Source of the DNA: VRUE01 sp963704505
GTDB lineage: Bacteria; Actinomycetota; Thermoleophilia; Solirubrobacterales; 70-9
Direction of reading: 5' to 3'
DNA: 64,000 nt
NCBI GenBank assembly: GCA_963704505.1
Contig: OY969912.1
Coordinates: forward strand, 2,480,001-2,544,000
Shown piece by piece: positions 42,808 through 51,900 of the stretch (positions are counted from its first letter, which is position 1; the number at the start of each line of letters is the position of its first letter). A model generated the notes under the pieces. It was not told the origin of the DNA, made no database searches, and worked only from the letters and a program-made list of their open reading frames with translations. The translations under genes were made by a program, and so were the position numbers.

Positions 42808-44022
42808 CTAGACGCGGCCGGTGCTCTGGCGCTGGTTGCGGGCGACCGCGTCGACCAGGACGGCCAACAGGAGGACGCCGCCGGTGACCATCAGTTTGAC
42901 CGCCGAGGAGAGCGAGAGCAGGTCCATGCCGTTGGCGATCGAGCCGATCACCAGCGCTCCGAGCAGGGCCGTCCAGACCGATCCTCGGCCCCCGAACAGG
43001 CTGGTCCCGGCGATCACCGGGCCGGCGATCGCGAGCAGCAGGAGTTCGTTACCGCCCGAGTTCTGGTTGACGGCGAACAGGCGCGAGGCCGCCATCACTC
43101 CGCCGACCGCGGCCATCGAGCCGGAGATCATGAACACGACCGTCCGCACCCGATTGACGTGGATCCCGGCGCGCCGCGCCGCCTCGGCGCTGCCGCCGAC
43201 GGCGAAGACGTGGCGGCCGAAGCCCGTTCGTTTGGCGACGAACTCCATCCCGACCACGAAGCCGAGCAGGATCATCACCGCCAGGGGCACGCCGCGGTCG
43301 GAGTTGAGGATCGCGACGGCACCGATCACCAGGGCCGAGAGGAAGCCGAAGCGAACGATCTGCGGCAGGGCGCCGCTGTCGCCGAGCCCGGCAGCCACCC
43401 GCCTGCGGTAGCCGATCGCGAGAACGCTCCCATAGGAGACGATGATCACCGCGGCGAAGATCCAGCCGACGGTGTCCGAGTAGAAGGTATTGGCAAGGCC
43501 GGTGATCTTCGGGTCCGTGATGTTGAGCGAGCCGGTGGTTCCAAGCACCTGTAACAACGCGCCTTCCCAGGCGAGCAGGCCGGCAAGCGTGACGACGAAT
43601 GAGGGAACCACGAAGCGGCTGAAGAGCGACCCCTGGAGGAATCCGATCGACGCGCCGACCGCGATCGCTGCGGCGATCGCCAGATAGGCGTTCCAACCAT
43701 GGTCGACGCTGAGCACGGCCATCACCGCGGCGCACAATCCGCTCACCGCGCCGACCGAGAGGTCGATCTCGCCGAGCAGCAGGACGTAGACGATCCCGAC
43801 CGAGATCAGCCCGATCGTGGTGATCTGCAGCATCAGGTTGGTCAGGTTCTGGGCGGAGAGGAAGCGGTCTTCCTGAACCTGGAAGATGACCGCGATCAGG
43901 ACCAGGCCGAGCACCACCCGAACCGAGGAGAGGTCGCCCTGGACGAGCCGCCTCAAGGTCTGCCCCGCGGTCGAGGCGGACTCCTCGCCCTTCTCCGTGC
44001 TGGTCGCCTCGGTCTCGCTCAT
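42808..44022 (-). CDS. Sugar ABC transporter permease (RbsC/XylH type)
   Basis: This 404-aa permease has about ten helices and the GLCAAVMAVLS...GLLAWEGALLQVLG and GGRGSVWTALLGALVIGSIANGMDLL segments of the ribose/xylose-type family. It is the membrane channel of the importer encoded by the two genes upstream. It overlaps the ATPase gene by four bases (ATGA). Confidence 0.92.
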   Translation of the reverse strand: MSETEATSTEKGEESASTAGQTLRRLVQGDLSSVRVVLGLVLIAVIFQVQEDRFLSAQNLTNLMLQITTIGLISVGIVYVLLLGEIDLSVGAVSGLCAAVMAVLSVDHGWNAYLAIAAAIAVGASIGFLQGSLFSRFVVPSFVVTLAGLLAWEGALLQVLGTTGSLNITDPKITGLANTFYSDTVGWIFAAVIIVSYGSVLAIGYRRRVAAGLGDSGALPQIVRFGFLSALVIGAVAILNSDRGVPLAVMILLGFVVGMEFVAKRTGFGRHVFAVGGSAEAARRAGIHVNRVRTVVFMISGSMAAVGGVMAASRLFAVNQNSGGNELLLLAIAGPVIAGTSLFGGRGSVWTALLGALVIGSIANGMDLLSLSSAVKLMVTGGVLLLAVLVDAVARNQRQSTGRV

Positions 44023-44834
44023 TTCCCCTCTTCCTCTGCCGAAGATTGCTCGTCTTTGCCCTCTATCTCTTTCACTCGGCCGTCTCCGACCCCGGTGATC
44101 GCCCCGACGACGTGCTCCTCGGTCGTCTGTTCTGCCTTGAAGTCACCGGCTGGGCGGCCCAGCCGCAGGACGAAGATGCGGTCGGCGACCTCGAAGACGT
44201 CGACCAGGTTGTGACTGATGACCACGACGCCTAGGCCGCGCTCGCGCAGTTTGCGGATCAGGTCGAGGACCTGTGCGGTCTGAGGGACGCCCAGGGCCGC
44301 GGTCGGCTCGTCCAGCAGGACGATTTTGGGCTCGCCGAGGAGGGAGCGGGCGACCGCGACCTGCTGGCGTTGGCCTCCTGAGAGCGTTCCCACCTCCGAG
44401 CGGAGGCTGGGGATCGTCACCGCGAGGGTCGAGAGCAGATCGGCGGTCTCATGCTCCATCCGCACCTCGTCGAGCTGGCGGGAGACAGTGCCGGGCCCGG
44501 GCGAGACGAGCTCCCGGCCGAGGAAGAGGTTGGCGACGACGTCGAGGTTGTCGCACAGCGCCAGGTCCTGGTACACGGTCGCGATTCCCAGATCGGTTGC
44601 ATCCTGCGGTTTCGAGATCGAGGCCTTCTGGCCTTCGAAGCGGATTTCGCCGGAATCCGGTGAATGGATGCCGGCGATCGCCTTGACCAGCGTCGACTTG
44701 CCGGCGCCGTTGTCGCCGACAAGGCCGACCACTTCGCCGGCGGAGACGGTGAAGTCGACCCGGTCCAACGCGTGGACCGGGCCGAACCTCACGCTTACTC
44801 CCTCGAGCTCGAGGAGGGGCGTACCGTCGGGCAT
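44019..44834 (-). CDS. Sugar ABC transporter ATPase (single NBD)
   Basis: This 271-aa ATPase has one nucleotide-binding domain: Walker A GDNGAGKST, signature LSGGQRQ, Walker B IVLLDEPTAAL and the His in VVISHN. RbsA and XylG of enteric bacteria fuse two NBDs in about 500 aa; this one has only one, so it should work as a homodimer, as in FrcA-like systems. It sits one base after the substrate-binding gene's stop. Confidence 0.92.
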   Translation of the reverse strand: MPDGTPLLELEGVSVRFGPVHALDRVDFTVSAGEVVGLVGDNGAGKSTLVKAIAGIHSPDSGEIRFEGQKASISKPQDATDLGIATVYQDLALCDNLDVVANLFLGRELVSPGPGTVSRQLDEVRMEHETADLLSTLAVTIPSLRSEVGTLSGGQRQQVAVARSLLGEPKIVLLDEPTAALGVPQTAQVLDLIRKLRERGLGVVVISHNLVDVFEVADRIFVLRLGRPAGDFKAEQTTEEHVVGAITGVGDGRVKEIEGKDEQSSAEEEGK

Positions 44835-44835
44835 G

Positions 44836-45972
44836 TCAGCCGGAAATGCCCGCTTCTTTGCAGTCGGCCGCGTAGGGGCCTGTGCACAATTCAGACGGCG
44901 AGACGAATTCGTCTTTGATCACCGTGCTCTTGATGTTGTCCTTGACCACCGCGACCGGTTCCAGAATCGCTGCCGGGACGTCGGTCTTGCCGTTGTTGAC
45001 TTCTTCGGTGACCTTGGCTTCCGGCAGTTCTTCTCCGCCGGCAAGCGCGATCGCGAATTCGGCCGCGATTTCGGCCTGCGGCGGGATCGCCTTGTAGATG
45101 GTCATGTACTGCTGGCCCGCGAGGATGCGCTGCAGGCCCGCGACGGTCGAATCCTGACCGGTGACCGGACGTTCTTCGGGGTTGATCCCGGCGCCTTTCA
45201 GCGCTGCGATCGCGCCGCCGCCGGTGTCATCGTTGGCGGCGTAGATGCCCCAGAACCCTTCGTTGCCGAGCGCGGTGATCGCCTGCTGGGCCTCGCGCTG
45301 GGCGTTTTCGGCGCTCCAACCCGGGGTGTCGTACTCCTTGGCGATCTTCACACCGGCGGCGTCGAATCCCTTGTGCGCGCCCTTTTTGAAGCCGGCGGCG
45401 TTGGGGTCGGCAGGGTCACCGTTGATCATGATGATCGGGCCGGCCGCGTGGCCGTCTTCTTTCAATTTCTTGGACAGCGTTTCGGCCTGCAGTTCGCCGA
45501 CCCGTTCGTTGTCGAACGAGACGTAGGCGTCGGGTTCGCTGTTTTCGATCAGGCGGTCGTAGCTGACCACCGGGACGTCCTGGGCGTTCGCCCGTTCGAC
45601 GATCGTCGCCGCCGATTTCGAGTCCATCGGGTCGAGGACGAGGACGTCGGCACCCTTGGTCAGTGCCGCTTCGCCCTGGGACTGCTGCTTTTCGGCATCA
45701 CCGCCGGCGTTGAAGTAGATGACTTCACATTCCGGACACTGTTCCTTGACGGAGCTTTCGAAGTCCGGACGGTCGTTGGTTTCGTAGCGTGGAGTTTCGT
45801 TTTCGGGGAGCATCAGCGCGATCGTGAAATCGCCACCGCCACCGCCACCTTCGGCGCTGGTCCCACCGGTGCTACTGGAGTCGCTGCTACCGCATCCGGC
45901 GGCCACAAGGCCGATCGAAAGCAGTGCGGCGAGCACAAAAAGAGCTCGCTTCATGACAGGGGAACTGGACAT
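44836..45972 (-). CDS. Sugar-binding lipoprotein of an ABC importer (XylF-like)
   Basis: This 378-aa periplasmic-binding-type lipoprotein has a lipobox LVAAGC and a sugar-binding fold. The central part VVSYDRLIENSEPDAYVSFDNERVGELQAETL is very like XylF, so D-xylose or a related sugar is the likely ligand. The ATG at 45972 follows a strong site (AAAGGAGGAGAAGA); an inner ATG (MKRALF) seven codons on is less likely. It is the first gene of a three-gene importer operon. Confidence 0.92.
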   Translation of the reverse strand: MSSSPVMKRALFVLAALLSIGLVAAGCGSSDSSSTGGTSAEGGGGGGDFTIALMLPENETPRYETNDRPDFESSVKEQCPECEVIYFNAGGDAEKQQSQGEAALTKGADVLVLDPMDSKSAATIVERANAQDVPVVSYDRLIENSEPDAYVSFDNERVGELQAETLSKKLKEDGHAAGPIIMINGDPADPNAAGFKKGAHKGFDAAGVKIAKEYDTPGWSAENAQREAQQAITALGNEGFWGIYAANDDTGGGAIAALKGAGINPEERPVTGQDSTVAGLQRILAGQQYMTIYKAIPPQAEIAAEFAIALAGGEELPEAKVTEEVNNGKTDVPAAILEPVAVVKDNIKSTVIKDEFVSPSELCTGPYAADCKEAGISG

Positions 45973-46087
45973 TCTTCTCCTCCTTTAGCCAGGTCACGAC
46001 CGACCCTACCCTTGGTATGAGATTTTCAAGCGAGTTGAGGACACCGCGTCCAACGGACCCTCGGATCTTGGGCCACGATGTCCTAGC

Positions 46088-46109
46088 GCCGTGCCTGGCC
46101 AGGCACGGC
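46088..46109. terminator. 22-bp perfect palindrome after uvrA
   Basis: Each half is GCCGTGCCTGG or its complement, with no loop. It is 11 bases past the uvrA stop, before the sugar importer operon. No T-run follows, but a T-less GC hairpin is a usual actinomycete form of terminator. It could also be a protein site. Confidence 0.55.
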
Positions 46110-46120
46110 CATTTCCCGGC

Positions 46121-48994
46121 TCAGGCGGCGACCGGCTCGCGGCGTTTCTGGCGGCGGGCGCGCTTCGGCGCCCGCGACTCGACCATCGCGGCGAGGAAGC
46201 GACCGGTGTAGGAGCCCTCGACCGCGGCGACCGCCTCCGGTGTGCCGGTGGCGACCACTTCGCCGCCCTCTTCCCCACCCTCGGGACCTAGGTCGATCAG
46301 CCGGTCAGCCGTCTTGATCACATCGAGGTTGTGCTCGATGACGACGACGCTGTTGCCGGCGTCGACGAGGCGCCCGAGGACCTCGAGCAGGCGCTGGACG
46401 TCGGCAAAATGGAGGCCGGTGGTCGGCTCGTCGAGGATGTAGAGGGTGTCGCCGGTGGCGACTTTGGAGAGCTCGGTGGCAAGCTTGATCCGCTGCGCCT
46501 CACCGCCGGAGAGGGTCGTCGCCGGCTGGCCCAGCTTGATGTAGCCGAGGCCGACGTCGTGAAGAGTGCGCAGGCGGCGGGCGATCTTCGGCACGTTCTC
46601 GAAGAACTCGACCGCGTCCTCGACCGACATCTCGAGCACGTCGGAGATCGACTTGCCCTTGAAGCGGACCTCGAGGGTCTCGCGGTTGTACCGCTTGCCG
46701 TGACACTGCTCGCAGGGGACGTAAACGTCTGGCAGGAAGTGCATCTCGATCTTGATCTGGCCGTCGCCACGGCAGACCTCGCAGCGGCCGCCCTTGACGT
46801 TGAAGCTGAAGCGGCCCGGCTTGTAACCACGAGCCCGCGCCTCCTGGGTTTTGGCGAAGAGCTGGCGGATGTGGTCGAAGATGTTGGTGTACGTGGCGGG
46901 GTTCGAGCGCGGGGTGCGGCCGATCGGCGACTGGTTGATGTTGATGATCTTGTCGATCTGGTCGAGGCCGTCGATGCCGTCGTGGGCCCCGGGTCGGAGC
47001 TTGGCCTGGTGCAGGCGGTTGGCGACCGCGTGGTGAAGCGTCTCGTTGACCAGTGTCGACTTGCCCGAGCCCGACACCCCGGTGACGCAGCAGAAGACGC
47101 CGAGCGGAATGGCGACGTCGATCCCCTTGAGGTTGTGTTCGCTCGCGTTGCGGACGGCGAGCGCGCCGGTCGGCTCGCGCCGCTCCTCCGGGACCTCGAT
47201 GCGGCGCTTGCCGGAGAGGTACTGGCCCGTGAGCGAGGCCGAGTCGGCCCGGATCTCCGCCGGGGTGCCGGCGGAGATGATGTGGCCGCCGTGCTCGCCG
47301 GCCCCTGGGCCGAGGTCGACGATGTGGTCGGCGGCGAGCATCGTCCCCTCGTCGTGCTCGACGACGATCACGGTGTTGCCGAGGTCCCGCAGTCGATCGA
47401 GGGTCGCGATGAGCTTCTCGTTGTCGCGTTGGTGCAGGCCGATCGAGGGCTCGTCGAGGACGTACATGACGCCGACCAGGCTCGATCCGATCTGGGTGGC
47501 GAGGCGGATCCGCTGGGCCTCGCCGCCGGAAAGAGAGCGTGCCGAGCGGTCCAGCGAGAGGTAGCCGATGCCGACGTTGTCGAGGAAGGCCAGGCGTTCG
47601 GTGATCTCGCGGACGATCAGCCGGGCGATCGCGCGCTCGGTCTCGGTCATCTCCAGCTGCTCGATCCACTCCCCCGCGGCCCGCGCCGACATCGCGCTGT
47701 AGTCGGCGATGCTGATCCCGCCGACTTTCACCGAGAGGCTCTCGGGGCGCAGCCTGGCGCCGCCGCAGTCCGGGCACGGCTGCTCGGCCATGTAGCCCTC
47801 GATCCGGTCGCGGCTGGTCTCCGAGTCGGTCTCCTGGTAGCGGCGCTGGAGCTGGTTGAGGATGCCCTCGAAGCGGACCTTGTAGGAGCGGCGGCGGCCG
47901 AAGCGGTTGGTGTAGGTGACCTGGTGCCGTTCGCCCCCGGTTCCGTTGAGGAAGATGTCGCGTTCGGCTTTCTTCAGCTTCGACCAGGGCTTGTCGATGT
48001 CGACGCCGTTCTCCTCGGCGACGGCGGCGATCAGCCGCCGCCAGTAGGCGGTGACGCCGCGGTTCCAGGGCTGCAGCGCGCCCTCGGCGAGCGAGAGGGT
48101 CGGGTCGGGGACGACCAGCTCGGGGTCGATGACTTTCTGGAAGCCGAGCCCGTGACAGCGCTCGCAGGCGCCGTGGGGCGAGTTGAAGGAGAAGATCCGC
48201 GGCTCGAGCTCGGGGATCGAGGTGCCGCAGTTGAGGCAGGCGAATTTCTCCGAGAAGACCAGCGTCTCGCCGTCGACGATGTCGATTTCGACCAGGCCGG
48301 CAGCGAGCCCGGCGGCCGCCTCGACCGACTCCGAGAGCCGGCGCCGGAGGTCCGATTTCATCACCAGCCGGTCGACGACGACGGCGATGTCGTGTTTGTA
48401 CTTCTTGTCGAGGGTGATGTCCTCGTCGAGGCGGCGCATCTCGCCGTCGACCAGGACCCGTGAGTAGCCCTCGAGGCGCATCTGCTCCAGCAACTTGCCG
48501 TACTCGCCTTTGCGGCCGCGGACGATCGGCGCCATGACCACGAATTTCGTCCCGTCTTCGATCGTCATCAGCCGATCGACGATCTGCTCCTGGGTCTGCC
48601 CGGTGATCTCCTCGCCGCAGGTAGGGCAGTGCGGTACGCCGATCCGTGCCCAGAGCAGGCGCAGGTAGTCGTAGACCTCGGTGACCGTGCCGACCGTCGA
48701 GCGCGGGTTGCGCGAGGTCGTCTTCTGGTCGATCGAGATCGCCGGCGAAAGCCCCTCGATCGAGTCGACGTCGGGCTTCTCCATCAGCCCGAGGAACTGG
48801 CGCGCGTAGGCGGAGAGCGACTCGACATAGCGACGCTGCCCCTCGGCGTAGATCGTGTCGAAGGCAAGGCTCGACTTGCCCGAGCCGGAGAGCCCGGTGA
48901 TCACGATCAGCGCGTCTCGGGGCAGCTCGACGTCGACGTCCTTGAGGTTGTGCTCACGGGCGCCAGATATGACGATTCGCTCAGAAGCTGCCAC
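46121..48994 (-). CDS. uvrA: Excinuclease ABC subunit A
   Basis: This 957-aa DNA damage-recognition ATPase of nucleotide excision repair has two ABC modules: first Walker A TGLSGSGKSSLAFDT at about residue 33, second TGVSGSGKSTLVN. Both signatures are intact (SGGEAQRIRLATQIG, SGGEAQRIKLATEL). Zinc ligands are visible in CPTCGEE, CLNCG...CERCHGLG and CEVCRGDG...CEQCHGKRYN. It starts at GTG 48994, with a LexA-type box 21 bases upstream, so SOS induction is likely. Expected length. Confidence 0.98.
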   Translation of the reverse strand: MAASERIVISGAREHNLKDVDVELPRDALIVITGLSGSGKSSLAFDTIYAEGQRRYVESLSAYARQFLGLMEKPDVDSIEGLSPAISIDQKTTSRNPRSTVGTVTEVYDYLRLLWARIGVPHCPTCGEEITGQTQEQIVDRLMTIEDGTKFVVMAPIVRGRKGEYGKLLEQMRLEGYSRVLVDGEMRRLDEDITLDKKYKHDIAVVVDRLVMKSDLRRRLSESVEAAAGLAAGLVEIDIVDGETLVFSEKFACLNCGTSIPELEPRIFSFNSPHGACERCHGLGFQKVIDPELVVPDPTLSLAEGALQPWNRGVTAYWRRLIAAVAEENGVDIDKPWSKLKKAERDIFLNGTGGERHQVTYTNRFGRRRSYKVRFEGILNQLQRRYQETDSETSRDRIEGYMAEQPCPDCGGARLRPESLSVKVGGISIADYSAMSARAAGEWIEQLEMTETERAIARLIVREITERLAFLDNVGIGYLSLDRSARSLSGGEAQRIRLATQIGSSLVGVMYVLDEPSIGLHQRDNEKLIATLDRLRDLGNTVIVVEHDEGTMLAADHIVDLGPGAGEHGGHIISAGTPAEIRADSASLTGQYLSGKRRIEVPEERREPTGALAVRNASEHNLKGIDVAIPLGVFCCVTGVSGSGKSTLVNETLHHAVANRLHQAKLRPGAHDGIDGLDQIDKIININQSPIGRTPRSNPATYTNIFDHIRQLFAKTQEARARGYKPGRFSFNVKGGRCEVCRGDGQIKIEMHFLPDVYVPCEQCHGKRYNRETLEVRFKGKSISDVLEMSVEDAVEFFENVPKIARRLRTLHDVGLGYIKLGQPATTLSGGEAQRIKLATELSKVATGDTLYILDEPTTGLHFADVQRLLEVLGRLVDAGNSVVVIEHNLDVIKTADRLIDLGPEGGEEGGEVVATGTPEAVAAVEGSYTGRFLAAMVESRAPKRARRQKRREPVAA

Positions 48995-49014
48995 TGATAA
49001 TCAGTCTACCCAGG

Positions 49015-49028
49015 CGAACAGATGTTCC
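49015..49028. promoter_or_regulatory. LexA-like SOS box upstream of uvrA
   Basis: CGAACAGATGTTCC fits the GAAC-N4-GTTC LexA consensus of actinomycetes and Bacillus, missing only the outer G of a full CGAAC/GTTCG symmetry. It lies between uvrA (start 48994) and the thioredoxin gene's 3' end, with a possible -10 TAGACT between it and the uvrA start. Confidence 0.7.
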
Positions 49029-49056
49029 CCCCGGGGCGGACCCGGGGCGAGACCCG

Positions 49057-49806
49057 TCAGACCAGCCGGGATAGGCGACGCCGGTACTCGCGCGCGGCGG
49101 GGTCCGCCGGAGGGATCTCGCTGAGGACACCGACGATCGCGCGGCGCAGCTCCTCGCGGGTCACCTCGGCGCCGTCACCGGGCTCGAGGCCGCCGAGCTC
49201 CTCGAGGAGGGAGTCGATGGCAGCGTCGCGATCGCCGTCGTCCAGCGCCGCGAAGGCCTTCGCGCCGATCCCCTCCTTGGCCAGGCGCACGCGGGCGGCG
49301 ATCCCGGCGGCGGCGAAGTCCGCCTCGTGCGCCTTGACCGCCTCGAGCGCCTCGTCCTCGGCGCCGCGCTCGAGCCGTGCCCGGCCGAGGCGCACGGCGA
49401 TATCGGCGCGGCGCGGCTCGAGCTCGGCCGCCTCGCGAAGCGAGAGCTCATCGCCCTGCTCGAGCAGCTCGTCGGCCCGCGAGGGCAGCAGCGAGTCGAA
49501 GAAGGCCTCGACCTTGGGTTTCGGCACGGCGCCGACGAACTCGTCGACCACCTTGCCGTCGCGGAAGGCCTTGACCGCCGGGATGCCCTGGACGCCGAAG
49601 CGCGCCCCGAGCGCCTGGTTGGAGTCGACGTCGACCTTGGCGAGCAGCACGCGGCCGCCGCGGCTCGCCTCGGCAGCTTCCAGCGCCGGCCCGAGCGTGC
49701 GGCAGGGGCCACACCACTCGGCCCAGAAGTCGACGACGACGGGCGTCTGCTTGGAGAGCTCGACGACGTCGCGGTCGAACGTCGCCCCGGTCACGTCAAG
49801 GGCCAT
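49057..49806 (-). CDS. CnoX/YbbN-like thioredoxin-TPR protein
   Basis: This 249-aa protein has a thioredoxin domain (about 1-110) with the active-site AEWCGPCRTLGPAL and the cis-Pro segment GIPAVKAF, followed by a helical repeat region of TPR type (about 120-245). This is the plan of CnoX/YbbN chaperones, which hold and redox-protect proteins. Here the CGPC pair is complete, so reductase activity is likely. It lies between uvrB and uvrA in the same direction, with 29 and 62-base gaps. Confidence 0.9.
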   Translation of the reverse strand: MALDVTGATFDRDVVELSKQTPVVVDFWAEWCGPCRTLGPALEAAEASRGGRVLLAKVDVDSNQALGARFGVQGIPAVKAFRDGKVVDEFVGAVPKPKVEAFFDSLLPSRADELLEQGDELSLREAAELEPRRADIAVRLGRARLERGAEDEALEAVKAHEADFAAAGIAARVRLAKEGIGAKAFAALDDGDRDAAIDSLLEELGGLEPGDGAEVTREELRRAIVGVLSEIPPADPAAREYRRRLSRLV

Positions 49807-49835
49807 GCGAAAAGGCTAGAGGAGCGGGCGGGGCG

Positions 49836-51833
49836 CTAGGCGCCGGCGCGCATCCCGTCGAGGTCGCGGCGCAGCTCCTTGAGCTCGTCGCGCAGGCGGC
49901 CGGCCTCCTCGAAGCGGAGGTCGTCGGCGGCGGCCAGCATCTCCTCCTCGAGCGAGACGATCGTCCGCTCGAGCTCCTCCGGGTCGGCGAAGTCCGCGGT
50001 GCGCTTGGTGCGCCGTTTGTGCGGGGCGCGGTCCTCCATCGCGAGGAACTCGGACATCTCGGAGATCCCTTTGACGACGGTCTCCGGGGTGATCCCGTGC
50101 TCCTCGTTGTAGGCGAGCTGGATCGCGCGGCGGCGGTCGGTCTCGCTGATCGCCGCACGCATCGCGTCGGTCTCCCTGTCGGCGTACATGAGGACCCGCC
50201 CGTCGACGTTGCGGGCCGCCCTGCCGATCGTCTGTACGAGGCTGGTCTCGCCGCGCAGGAAGCCCTCCTTGTCCGCGTCGAGGATCGCGACCAACGAGAC
50301 CTCGGGCAGGTCGAGCCCCTCGCGCAGCAGGTTGACGCCGACCAGCACGTCGTACTCGCCGAGGCGCAGGTCGCGGACGATCTGGATCCGTTCCAACGTG
50401 TCGACCTCGGAGTGCAGGTAACGGACCTTGACCCCGTACTCGAGCAGGTAATTGGTCAGGTCCTCGGCCATCTTCTTGGTCAGGGTCGTGACCAGGGTCC
50501 GGTCGCCGGACTCGGTGCGAGCCTTGATTTCGTTCATCAGGTCGTCGATCTGGTTGCGCGTCTCGCGCACCTCGATCGCCGGGTCGATGATTCCGGTCGG
50601 CCGCACGATCTGCTCGACGGTCCTCGTCGCCTCGGCCTTCTCGAACGGACCCGGCGTCGCCGAGACCATGACCAGCTGCGGGACCCGTTCGAGGAACTCG
50701 TCGAATTTGAGCGGCCGGTTGTCGATCGCCGAGGGCAGGCGGAAGCCGTAATCGATCAGGGTCGACTTGCGCGAGCGGTCGCCCTCGTACATCCCGCCGA
50801 TCTGCGGAATCGTCTGGTGGGACTCGTCGACGAAGACGACGAAGTCGTCGGGGAAGTAGTCGATCAGCGTGTGCGGCGGGCTGCCGGGCGGCCGGCCGTC
50901 GAGTATCCGCGAGTAGTTCTCGATCCCCGAGGTGAAGCCGATCTCCTTGATCATCTCGAGGTCGTAGGCTGTGCGCTGGCGCAGCCGGTGCGCCTCGAGC
51001 TGCTTGCCCTCCGCCTCGAGTTCGGCCGTGCGCGACTCCAGTTCAGCGCGGATCTCTTCGACCGCGCGGTCGACCGTGTCGTCTCGGGTTACGTAGTGCG
51101 ACGCGGGCCAGACCGAGACGTGGTCGATCGTGTCGAGGATCTCGCCGGTCAGCGCGTCGAAGTGCTGGATCCCCTCGATCTCGTCGCCGAACAAGGAGAT
51201 CCGGTACGCCGACTCGGCGTAGGACGGCATGATCTCCAGCACCTCACCCCGCACCCGGAAGGTTCCGCGACCGAGCACCGCGTCGTTGCGCTGGTACTGC
51301 ATCTTGACCAGCTTGCGCAGGACCTCGTCGCGGTCGATTTCGCCGCCGACCTTGAAGAGCTGCATTTTTTCGTTGTAGACCTGCGGCGAGCCGATTCCGT
51401 AGATGCAGGAGACCGAGGCGACGATGATCACGTCGCGGCGAGCAAAGAGCGCGGCCGTCGCCGCGTGGCGCAGCCTGTCGATCTCGTCGTTGATCGAGGA
51501 GTCCTTCTCGATGTAGAGGTCCTGGGCGGGGACGTAGGCCTCGGGCTGGTAGTAGTCGTAGTAGGAGACGAAGTACTCGACCGCAGCGTCGGGGAAGAAC
51601 TCGCGGAACTCGTTGCAGAGCTGCGCGGCGAGCGTCTTGTTGTGGGCGATGACCAAGGAGGGGCGCTGGACCTCGGCGATCGTCGCCGCCATCGTGAAGG
51701 TCTTGCCGGTCCCGGTGGCGCCGAGCAGGGTCTGGAACCGTTCGCCTGCGCCCAGGCCCTCGGCGAGGCCGGCGATCGCCTTCGGCTGGTCGGCCGTCGG
51801 CGTGTAGGCGGGATTCAGTTCGAAATCGGGCAT
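49836..51833 (-). CDS. uvrB: Excinuclease ABC subunit B
   Basis: This 665-aa DNA helicase-like repair protein has Walker A LLGATGTGKTFTMA, the beta-hairpin region with the SYYDYYQPEAYVP segment, motif DESHQTIPQIGGMY, later helicase motifs (VATLTKKMAEDL-like, QTIGRAARN) and a C-terminal UVR domain that binds UvrC. Expected size. I see no GAAC-N4-GTTC box in the 67-bp gap upstream. Confidence 0.98.
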   Translation of the reverse strand: MPDFELNPAYTPTADQPKAIAGLAEGLGAGERFQTLLGATGTGKTFTMAATIAEVQRPSLVIAHNKTLAAQLCNEFREFFPDAAVEYFVSYYDYYQPEAYVPAQDLYIEKDSSINDEIDRLRHAATAALFARRDVIIVASVSCIYGIGSPQVYNEKMQLFKVGGEIDRDEVLRKLVKMQYQRNDAVLGRGTFRVRGEVLEIMPSYAESAYRISLFGDEIEGIQHFDALTGEILDTIDHVSVWPASHYVTRDDTVDRAVEEIRAELESRTAELEAEGKQLEAHRLRQRTAYDLEMIKEIGFTSGIENYSRILDGRPPGSPPHTLIDYFPDDFVVFVDESHQTIPQIGGMYEGDRSRKSTLIDYGFRLPSAIDNRPLKFDEFLERVPQLVMVSATPGPFEKAEATRTVEQIVRPTGIIDPAIEVRETRNQIDDLMNEIKARTESGDRTLVTTLTKKMAEDLTNYLLEYGVKVRYLHSEVDTLERIQIVRDLRLGEYDVLVGVNLLREGLDLPEVSLVAILDADKEGFLRGETSLVQTIGRAARNVDGRVLMYADRETDAMRAAISETDRRRAIQLAYNEEHGITPETVVKGISEMSEFLAMEDRAPHKRRTKRTADFADPEELERTIVSLEEEMLAAADDLRFEEAGRLRDELKELRRDLDGMRAGA

Positions 51834-51900
51834 TTCACGACGATAGCGACCGTGCGCGGCGGGTTTCTCGTCCTACGCGCGAGTAAATCGCCGCGCCCGG

